A DNA stretch of 5,260 nt, from assembly GCA_943914745.1 (NCBI GenBank), contig CALUDF010000235.1, positions 1 through 5,260 on the forward strand. Direction: 5' to 3'. The DNA is from an uncultured Bacteriovorax sp. Its GTDB lineage: Bacteria; Bdellovibrionota; Bacteriovoracia; Bacteriovoracales; Bacteriovoracaceae. Below, in pieces: positions 1-4,219 of this stretch. The position numbers and the translations under genes are program-made. Within the stretch, counting starts at the first letter, position 1; each line of letters starts with the position of its first letter. Under the pieces are notes generated by a model, which worked only from the letters and a program-made list of their open reading frames with translations, was not told the origin of the DNA and did no database searches.

Positions 1-34
1 GAAGTCGGCTTCTCATAAAACAATTAGTGAACTT

Positions 35-460
35 TTATTGATCAATGAATCGACAGTTCGACGTTGTAACAGCAGATCCTTTGGCGTTTAACCATTGAAG
101 ACCGTCGTCTTCACCTTTTTTACCGTGTCTAATGTCTATTTCACCAGTGACCTTATGTCCTGATCTTGCAGGGGCATAGATGCCAACATGTTTTTTAGAG
201 TCGATGGCTTCACTTTTTAGTGTGCTAGTTAAGTCAATGTCACAAGAAATTGAACGAGTGAATGGATTCATGAGAACCGCTTCATATTTTGCTTTTGCTT
301 TTTTAGACAATGCTCTCTCATTAACATCTGTCACGGTTACAGTGACGGCCGTTTTTAATTGGTCAGCTTGCTTAGCTGTCATTGGCCCATCTTCTGGACG
401 CTCATAACCAAAAGCGCTTAGAGCAGTTAAAAGAAGTGAAGTTGTGATCAATGTTTTCAT
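35..460 (-). CDS. Small exported protein of unknown function
   Basis: This encodes 141 residues. I do not recognise the family. Residues 1-19 look like a Sec signal peptide: Lys2, a hydrophobic core rich in Leu, Thr and Ala at about 4-15, and a likely signal-peptidase I site near Ala16-Phe-Gly18. The mature protein would be about 120 residues, periplasmic or secreted, polar and lysine-rich, with a Val/Thr alternating stretch at 39-44 that suggests a beta strand. It has only two cysteines, Cys73 and Cys136, which could form a disulfide after export. There is no lipobox cysteine and no second membrane segment. The start is well supported: GGAGG lies at 466-470, five bases upstream of the ATG. 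The gene lies downstream of the SDR gene on the same strand, but 103 bases separate them and a candidate promoter lies in the gap, so co-transcription is uncertain. Confidence 0.8.
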   Translation of the reverse strand: MKTLITTSLLLTALSAFGYERPEDGPMTAKQADQLKTAVTVTVTDVNERALSKKAKAKYEAVLMNPFTRSISCDIDLTSTLKSEAIDSKKHVGIYAPARSGHKVTGEIDIRHGKKGEDDGLQWLNAKGSAVTTSNCRFIDQ

Positions 461-465
461 AAGAA

Positions 466-507
466 CCTCCGGGCGTCTGTTTATACCGGGGGCGTCAGAG
501 AGGCAAC
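466..507 (-). promoter_or_regulatory. Candidate promoter and RBS of the exported-protein gene, with direct repeats
   Basis: On the minus strand a TATAAA hexamer (480-485) matches the -10 consensus at five of six positions. A weak -35 candidate, GTTGCC or TTGCCT, lies at 501-507 with a 15-16 base spacer. Transcription would start near 473 and leave a short leader containing GGAGG (466-470). The heptamer GACGCCC occurs twice in the same orientation, at 490-496 and 471-477, one copy on each side of the -10 box and 19 bases apart. That is close to two helical turns and could be a regulator site. The RBS is solid; the promoter is a weak call. Confidence 0.35.
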
Positions 508-543
508 CCCTTCGAAGTTAAAATTTATCTTATCAAAGGGGTT
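505..543. repeat. Inverted repeat between the SDR gene and the exported-protein gene
   Basis: AACCCCTT (505-512) and AAGGGGTT (536-543) form a perfect 8-bp inverted repeat around an AT-rich 23-base loop. The repeat lies 21 bases past the SDR stop codon. It could end the SDR transcript, but no T-run follows on the minus strand (GCCTCTC follows), so it is not a canonical intrinsic terminator. It may instead be an mRNA 3'-end hairpin or a protein-binding site. Confidence 0.4.
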
Positions 544-563
544 AAGTGACTGATTATTAGTTT

Positions 564-1292
564 TTATAGCTGGAAAAACATCTTCTTTGAGAGCTCCTCC
601 AGATCCTTGGGGGATTTTTTCCAGACATCAAACATGCCCTGGCCAATCCTATCCGGAATGATGTCTTCGATCTCTTTTTCGACATCATTAAGAAGGTTCA
701 TCGCCATTTCATCGGGCGGGGTCATCTGCATCGTGCTTCCCTTATTCATGTCTGTATCTATGGCGCCGGGATTAACAATGTGAACGGGGATATTTTTTTG
801 GCCGAGTTCAATTCGCGCAGCTTGAGAGATGGAGTAGAGTGCTGCCTTTGAGGCACAGTAGCCGGCGATAAAAGGGAAGTTTACAAATTTGGCGATGGAA
901 GCGATGTTGATGATTCGAGCGCTTTCATTTTTCATGAGCACGGGAACGAATGCTCTCATCATGAAAATGGTGGAGAAGAAATTAATTTCCATATCTTTCC
1001 TGAAGCCTTCGATGTCACCCTCAAGAAAAGAGCCAGGATTTAAGATGCCGGCGTTATTGATTAAGATTTGAGTGTCTGAGGCGACTCTGGCAGAAGCGTC
1101 GCGCTCGTCTGTATTTGAGATGTCGAGTTTTAGAGGAATGACTCTTGGGTCTTTGAAATTTGGGAGAGTGGAGAGATCGCGGGCACAGGCGTAGATTTTT
1201 TTAGCACCTTTTTTTAAGCAGGCGATGACGAGGGCCTTGCCGATTCCGCGGTTGGCTCCGGTGATAAGAACGATTTTTTGGTTGAATTCCAT
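564..1292 (-). CDS. Short-chain dehydrogenase/reductase (SDR), classical type
   Basis: This encodes 242 residues, close to the roughly 250 typical of classical SDRs. The Rossmann-fold signature TGANRGIG is at 11-18, NNAG at 79-82, and the structural Asn at 104. The catalytic triad is Ser132, Tyr145 and Lys149 (YCASK motif), and the conserved PG after beta-6 is at 175-176. Arg15 in the glycine loop and Arg38 after beta-2 favour NADP(H) over NAD(H); this is inference. The family oxidises or reduces alcohols and carbonyls in the cytoplasm. The substrate cannot be read from sequence, because the region after 180 is variable and not diagnostic. The start is supported by AGGAG (1300-1304) six bases ahead of the ATG, and no upstream start in this frame looks better. 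The gene stands alone between a decayed region and the exported-protein gene. The start codon lies in an inverted repeat described separately. Confidence 0.93.
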   Translation of the reverse strand: MEFNQKIVLITGANRGIGKALVIACLKKGAKKIYACARDLSTLPNFKDPRVIPLKLDISNTDERDASARVASDTQILINNAGILNPGSFLEGDIEGFRKDMEINFFSTIFMMRAFVPVLMKNESARIINIASIAKFVNFPFIAGYCASKAALYSISQAARIELGQKNIPVHIVNPGAIDTDMNKGSTMQMTPPDEMAMNLLNDVEKEIEDIIPDRIGQGMFDVWKKSPKDLEELSKKMFFQL

Positions 1293-1324
1293 GATGGATC
1301 TCCTTTAATAAGTTGATCCATCAT
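1291..1324 (-). promoter_or_regulatory. Perfect 10-bp inverted repeat across the SDR start codon
   Basis: ATGATGGATC (1291-1300) and GATCCATCAT (1315-1324) are perfect reverse complements separated by 14 bases. In the mRNA the 3' arm contains the first two bases of the SDR start codon. The loop exposes most of the AAGGA ribosome binding site. As RNA it could limit initiation; as DNA it could be an operator for a dimeric regulator. The complementarity is seen directly; the function is inferred. Confidence 0.45.
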
Positions 1325-1366
1325 AAGTTCATGAAGTGTTTTATTCTCGCGGAAAGCGGACGTGAT

Positions 1367-1674
1367 CTATTTATAATTTCTCTCAAAGCTAATAAGCTGT
1401 TGGTGAAGGGTCTTATGCATTTCACCTTCAATCGCTTGTGCCATAGTCATTCTCGCTAGCGGCTCTTTCATGTCTTCTTCCGTCGGAAGGTTGTCCCAGC
1501 TCTTTGCACGGACAAGGCAATCGATGCTTATTTAGAGAATGGGAGAATGGATCATCTTAGGAAGATTGAGTAGGCTTGGTTGAAAGAATCTTCATTTTGT
1601 TCTCCGAGATAAATAATCGGCCAGAGCTGCACCGCAGTCTGCTGGAAATCGAAGGCAAGTTGTGTTACATTTAT
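1367..1674 (-). pseudogene. Remnant of an unidentified coding gene (two frames, internal stop)
   Basis: The 394-base gap between the SDR gene and ssrA has no intact ORF, but two minus-strand stretches read like protein. Fragment A (1674 down to the TGA at 1552-1554) gives 40 residues including AVQLWPIIYLGEQNEDSF. Fragment B lies in another frame, joins at 1555, is broken by a TAA at 1532-1534, and then stays open to the TAG at 1367-1369. It includes AKSWDNLPTEEDMKEPLARM and ends in FERNYK. One frameshift and one nonsense change would join them into a polypeptide of about 100 residues. I do not recognise the family. Alternatively, the 34-residue stretch from the ATG at 1469-1471 could be a real small protein, although only a purine-rich GGAAGAAG lies upstream. 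The remnant ends 13 bases from the mature tmRNA 5' end, so the ssrA promoter lies within or next to it. I found no convincing -35/-10 pair there. Confidence 0.4.
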
Positions 1675-1782
1675 CTATCTCTAAATGGGGGTGCACCGGT
1701 TTCGACAGGGGGTACTGAAATTTAGTGGGCGTGTCCAGGTTGATCGGCACGGTCCTGGTAAAAAGTCGATCAAAAATTAAAT

Positions 1783-1821
1783 GCTGAATCTAACGATTAC
1801 GGCTATGCTCTAGCTGCTTAA
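1783..1821 (+). other. tmRNA proteolysis-tag reading frame
   Basis: From the likely resume codon GCU (1783-1785) the frame reads AESNDYGYALAA, then UAA (1819-1821), with a second in-frame UAA at 1828-1830. The terminal YALAA is the classic degron recognised by ClpXP and related proteases. The alanine delivered by the charged tmRNA precedes these 12 codons. The AAAU just upstream and an alanine resume codon resemble other tmRNAs, but the exact resume codon is inferred. If it were GAA, the tag would be one residue shorter. Confidence 0.85.
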
Positions 1822-2029
1822 TTAATTTAAGCCTAGTCATTGCGGAGGCCACCTCCAATAAAAACAAGCGTGGCAACAAGTCTGTCTCGACTTAAAGGAG
1901 GCAAGCGAGTAGCCGGGAGTGACGCTTAATAATCACCGGGCTTGAAGGTTCACGAATCTTATAGTCTTCGCTTTGAGACGAGAATTCAAAGCTACACACG
2001 TAGTCCGCTTTATAGATGGCCTTTTGGAC

Positions 2030-2057
2030 GTGGGTTCGATTCCCACCACCTCCACCA
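2030..2057 (+). other. Probable attachment site at the tmRNA 3' end
   Basis: The T-arm and acceptor 3' strand of ssrA are common crossover sites for tyrosine recombinases. Here an intact tmRNA 3' end is followed by repeats, a regulator and an integrase, with no host-type gene between them. The att core is therefore placed within the tmRNA 3' end, restored by element-borne sequence. The exact core cannot be set, because the partner copy lies outside the window; no second copy of this stretch occurs up to 5260. Confidence 0.55.
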
Positions 2058-2080
2058 TATTTCTCCCACTTATAGTTGAG

Positions 2081-2120
2081 ATGAGCCAGCCCCCTTTAAA
2101 ACGGGGGGCTTTGGTCTCAT
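2081..2120 (+). terminator. GC-rich hairpin downstream of ssrA, probable terminator
   Basis: AGCCCCC (2088-2094) pairs with GGGGGCT (2104-2110) around a 9-base loop. CC (2086-2087) with GG (2113-2114) and ATGAG (2081-2085) with CTCAT (2116-2120) extend the stem to 14 bp with small bulges. It starts 24 bases after the tmRNA CCA, where a terminator is expected. Only three Ts follow the core stem, so it is not a textbook intrinsic terminator. If the element inserted at the tmRNA end, this hairpin belongs to the element and replaces the native terminator. Confidence 0.55.
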
Positions 2121-2212
2121 TACAAAAATATCCAGTGATTTTAATAATTTGTATTACAAAAATTTCCGCCATCTTGCACTTAAAAGCCACGACACCCCAT
2201 TACAAAAATTTC
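2119..2212 (+). repeat. Three direct repeats ATTACAAAAATWTC beside the att site
   Basis: Copies are at 2119-2132 (ATTACAAAAATATC), 2153-2166 and 2199-2212 (both ATTACAAAAATTTC), starting 34 and 46 bases apart in the same orientation. They lie 62-155 bases from the tmRNA end, between the att site and the regulator. Known integrases bind short direct repeats (arm sites) in this position through an N-terminal domain, and the recombinase here has such an N-terminal extension. Binding by an excisionase or by the XRE protein is an alternative. Confidence 0.5.
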
Positions 2213-2216
2213 TGGC

Positions 2217-2244
2217 GATGCCCTTTTGATGTCCTTTGGGCATC
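2217..2244. repeat. Inverted repeat GATGCCC/GGGCATC
   Basis: GATGCCC (2217-2223) and GGGCATC (2238-2244) form a 7-bp inverted repeat with a 14-base loop, directly after the third ATTACAAAAATTTC repeat and upstream of the regulator promoter. There is no following T-run. It may be a protein site or a hairpin; its role is unknown. Confidence 0.3.
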
Positions 2245-2281
2245 ACTGGCTACATAAAAAGTAAGTGTGTAGTCAAATTAG

Positions 2282-2317
2282 TGGACATTTTGGAATGTTT
2301 CCCTCATATATTGGCCT
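2282..2317 (+). promoter_or_regulatory. Candidate promoter and operator of the XRE regulator, possibly leaderless
   Basis: TGGACA (2282-2287) matches the -35 consensus at five of six positions. TATATT (2307-2312) matches the -10 at five of six, with a somewhat long 19-base spacer. Transcription would then start at about 2318-2319, on the start codon itself, and no Shine-Dalgarno sequence precedes that ATG. ACATT (2285-2289) and AATGT (2294-2298) form a small palindrome around TTGG overlapping the promoter, a plausible autorepression operator. Confidence 0.4.
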
Positions 2318-2668
2318 ATGAGCAAGCGAACAAGCCAAGTCATCGTGAGTCCAGAGGGACGAGTTTTAAAAAGTTTGAGAGAGAAACACGGCCTTTCAAT
2401 GAAACAGGCAGGAAAACTCCTTGGAGTCAGCGACTCCTACATTTCACAGATTGAAAATGGCCGTGCCGATTGTCCACAAGGCGAAAGATTAAAGCCCTAT
2501 TTAGACCTCTACGGGAAAATTGGAGCGAAATACTTTTATGAACTTTGCCGTAATTGGGAAAAAGAAAGCACGGACGAGGAATTCATAAAAGACAATGTGG
2601 GTAAACTCACCAAGGACAACCAAAAACTCATTAAGGCGATGATGGAAACGATGCTGGCAAACAAATAA
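2318..2668 (+). CDS. XRE/Cro-family DNA-binding regulator
   Basis: This encodes 116 residues. A helix-turn-helix domain of the HTH_3 (lambda-repressor-like) type covers about 14-70: Leu20-Arg-Glu-Lys-His-Gly-Leu-Ser27 opens it, helix 2 runs through about 28-36, and recognition helix 3 is SDSYISQIENGR (38-49), the family's most typical stretch. The C-terminal half (about 75-116) is charged, probably helical, and may dimerise; I see no peptidase (S24/LexA-like) domain, so RecA-driven self-cleavage is not expected. It is a cytoplasmic transcription factor. Its place between the att site and the integrase suggests that it controls integrase or excision genes of the element and perhaps itself; target genes are inferred. 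The ATG at 2318 lacks a Shine-Dalgarno site. A GTG at 2345 would cut only nine residues before the domain and has no better RBS. Confidence 0.9.
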   Translation: MSKRTSQVIVSPEGRVLKSLREKHGLSMKQAGKLLGVSDSYISQIENGRADCPQGERLKPYLDLYGKIGAKYFYELCRNWEKESTDEEFIKDNVGKLTKDNQKLIKAMMETMLANK

Positions 2669-2684
2669 GACCAATGGCTTATCG

Positions 2685-2712
2685 CCCAAAAAATCACGGC
2701 TAATTTTCTGGG
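2685..2712. repeat. Imperfect inverted repeat between regulator and integrase
   Basis: CCCA-A-AAAAT (2685-2694) faces ATTTT-C-TGGG (2703-2712): nine pairs with one A-C mismatch around an 8-base loop. It lies in the 98-base gap before the integrase and is not followed by a T-run. An operator for the XRE protein upstream of the integrase, or an mRNA hairpin, is possible. No strong promoter was found in this gap. Confidence 0.35.
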
Positions 2713-2766
2713 GTTAGGCCTCAATTTTATTTGGGATTTTTACGATAAGAGACGAGCGAGGCACTA

Positions 2767-4029
2767 ATGAGCGATGAACAAAATAACGAAAGCAAAAACC
2801 TCAAGAAAAAGAAAATTGAGGTTTACGAAAAAAATGCGGACGGCTGGCTGAAAGAGCGAGACGGCATTTTTAAGCATCCATCAAAAAACATTTATGATGT
2901 GCGAGTGTATCGCAGAATAAAAGTTGATGCGAACAAACCACCCAAGCAAATTTTCAAACGGGCAAGAAATATCACAAGCCTACTCCTCGCCATTCAAAAG
3001 CGAAACGAATTGATGGAAGAATTATCTCAACTCGCCATCAAGCACGAGGGCAAGGATGCCACTTGGGGTAATGCCTGTGAAGAATACTTTGGGCGATTAG
3101 AGGCACGATACAAAGACAAGAAAATTTCTTTTAATACGATGGACACCACCATTAGCACCTTGAAAAAGCACACCGCCATTTGGAACAAGAAGTGGTTGAG
3201 CGATTTTACGAGTGAACAGATAGAAAATTTCATCAACAGCGAGGAACTCAAAAAGAACGACGAGGAAAAAGTAAAGTCGGCAACGAGAATGAACATCCTC
3301 AAATTTATTCGGGGTGTTTTCAAATTTATGGTTGATAGGGGCCGAATGAAACACAACCCAGCGATGGGGATTTATATTCGTGGCAAGAAAAAATTGAATT
3401 ACCCAACCGTAATGAAACACAACGAAATGATTGCCCTAATTGACTATGCCAAAACGGTAAACCAAGATTGGGCAGATGTTTACACGGTCGCCTATCTTAC
3501 AGGGGCAAGGTCAGGCGAATTATATTCAATGAAATGGGAAAATGTAGATTGGGAGAACCGCTTACTTTTCATTCGGGAAAACTACGATTGGAAAACTGAA
3601 ACCCATCAACCGACCAAAGGAAAAAAAGACCGAACGGTTCCCATCAATTTGGACTTATTAGAGTGTTTCTTGGGATTGAGAGGCAAGCACGGCGAATATA
3701 TTTTGCCTCGTATTCAAGACTGGAAAAATGGAAAGTCGGCACAAATCATTCGCCAGTTTCAAAAGGCATTAAAAATTAGACAAACAAAGTTTCACGGCAT
3801 CCGTGGGACATTTATCACCAATCTTTTATTACAAGGTGTTCCCGTCATCAAAGTTCAAGCAATCGTTGGACACGACGACCTAAAAACAACATTGATGTAT
3901 GTGGGAATGCTCGCCGAGGAAACCAAAGGGGCAACGGATGTTCTTACCTTAAAACCCGAGAATAAAGTTGCCACACTTTCACTCGCCGAATTGAGAAGAA
4001 TACCAGCAGATAAAATTAGCAAGGGTTGA
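2767..4029 (+). CDS. int: Tyrosine recombinase / integrase
   Basis: This encodes 420 residues, a normal length for island and phage integrases with an arm-binding domain. About 25-90 is a basic N-terminal region that fits an arm-type DNA-binding domain. About 97-205 is the helical core-binding (SAM-like) domain. The catalytic domain is about 215-395, with Arg248 (TGARSGEL), Lys284 (TKGKKDRTVP), His343 and Arg346 (HGIR), His369 (GHDD) and nucleophile Tyr378 (TLMYVG). All six are present, so the enzyme should be active. It would cut and rejoin DNA through a 3'-phosphotyrosine at att sites, here probably the tmRNA 3' end. The start is supported by GAGG (2758-2761) five bases ahead of the ATG. 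It follows the XRE gene by 98 bases on the same strand and may be under that protein's control. The tail after 395 is short and not recognised. Confidence 0.96.
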   Translation: MSDEQNNESKNLKKKKIEVYEKNADGWLKERDGIFKHPSKNIYDVRVYRRIKVDANKPPKQIFKRARNITSLLLAIQKRNELMEELSQLAIKHEGKDATWGNACEEYFGRLEARYKDKKISFNTMDTTISTLKKHTAIWNKKWLSDFTSEQIENFINSEELKKNDEEKVKSATRMNILKFIRGVFKFMVDRGRMKHNPAMGIYIRGKKKLNYPTVMKHNEMIALIDYAKTVNQDWADVYTVAYLTGARSGELYSMKWENVDWENRLLFIRENYDWKTETHQPTKGKKDRTVPINLDLLECFLGLRGKHGEYILPRIQDWKNGKSAQIIRQFQKALKIRQTKFHGIRGTFITNLLLQGVPVIKVQAIVGHDDLKTTLMYVGMLAEETKGATDVLTLKPENKVATLSLAELRRIPADKISKG

Positions 4030-4069
4030 ATGGCTGGTAATAAGAACCTTTAAGTCAATTGGTCGCACC

Positions 4070-4095
4070 AAGCCATAAGCCGTATTGCTTTTTTT
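4070..4095 (+). terminator. Weak intrinsic terminator after the integrase
   Basis: AAGC (4070-4073) and ATA (4075-4077) pair with TAT (4083-4085) and GCTT (4087-4090), with a C-T mismatch and a 5-base loop. The Ts of GCTT run on without a break to 4095, seven in all. It lies 41 bases past the integrase stop and could separate that transcript from the ABC-F gene. The stem is short and AT-rich, so termination may be partial. Confidence 0.4.
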
Positions 4096-4105
4096 GGCGA
4101 AACCG

Positions 4106-4219
4106 TATAACATTGTAAATCTCTGGGCTTACCAGAGGATTATGAGAGCATAAATAAACCTACCATTCTTATTCTTTTAACTTTTAAAGAAATGCGAGCA
4201 GTCGCAGGGGTTTATTTAT
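4106..4219 (+). promoter_or_regulatory. Structured leader of the ABC-F gene, possible translational attenuator
   Basis: TATAAC (4106-4111) is a fair -10 box; the only -35 candidate is a weak TTGCTT (4085-4090), 15 bases upstream. A start near 4118 would yield a leader of about 100 nt. Hairpin 1 is CTCTGG (4121-4126) with CCAGAG (4132-4137). Stem 2 is 11 perfect pairs, ATAAATAAACC (4150-4160) with GGTTTATTTAT (4209-4219). It encloses two small hairpins, 4172-4191 (one bulge) and TGCGA/TCGCA at 4193-4206. Stem 2 buries half of the ABC-F Shine-Dalgarno AGGGG (4206-4210) and ends one base before the ATG. A three-codon reading frame (4142-4153) has its stop codon inside the left arm. A ribosome there would keep stem 2 open. 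Pairing is seen directly; regulation is inferred. Confidence 0.5.
4142..4153 (+). CDS. Possible three-residue leader peptide (Met-Arg-Ala)
   Basis: ATG AGA GCA TAA follows AGAGGA (4134-4139). The spacing of two bases is short for a Shine-Dalgarno, and the site overlaps the 3' arm of hairpin 1. Its position across the left foot of stem 2 fits a regulatory upstream ORF rather than a functional peptide. Chance occurrence of so short a frame is quite possible. Confidence 0.25.
   Translation: MRA

Larger units (their letters stand above)
1687..2057 (+). ncRNA. ssrA: Transfer-messenger RNA (tmRNA)
   Basis: tmRNA rescues ribosomes stalled on broken mRNAs. It is charged with alanine, enters the A site with SmpB and supplies a degradation tag. 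The 5' end GGGGGUG (1687-1693) pairs with CACCUCC (2047-2053) to form the 7-bp acceptor stem, with one G-U pair, followed by discriminator A and an encoded CCA (2055-2057). The conserved UUUCGACAGG of the tRNA-like domain begins at about 1700. The T-arm is GUGGG (2030-2034), loop UUCGAUU (2035-2041), CCCAC (2042-2046). The tag frame is at 1783-1821. Downstream GC-rich segments (about 1840-1945) fit the pseudoknots but were not folded in detail. At 371 nt it is of usual single-piece length. The mature 5' end is normally made by RNase P, so transcription starts further upstream. Confidence 0.97.

Noticed and set aside
1..34. GAAG-TCGG-CTTC hairpin at the window edge, as terminator of the exported-protein gene
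   Set aside because: The four-base stem is short, and any T-run on the minus strand would lie outside the window.
1933..2190. An 85-residue minus-strand reading frame across the tmRNA 3' half, containing VEVVGIEPTS
   Set aside because: VGIEPTS-type peptides are a well-known artefact of translating the antisense strand of a tRNA or tmRNA T-arm. The region is fully explained by tmRNA and the adjacent hairpin.
1973..2257. A 94-residue plus-strand frame over the tmRNA end and the repeat region
   Set aside because: It runs through the T-arm, the terminator-like hairpin and the three direct repeats, with no RBS or protein-like composition.
2236..2454. A 72-residue plus-strand frame overlapping the XRE gene
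   Set aside because: It overlaps the clear helix-turn-helix gene in another frame and has no recognisable domain or RBS.
3027..3420. Minus-strand frames of 107-109 residues opposite the integrase
   Set aside because: They are shadows of the integrase gene, with low-complexity Phe/Ser/Leu composition and no RBS.
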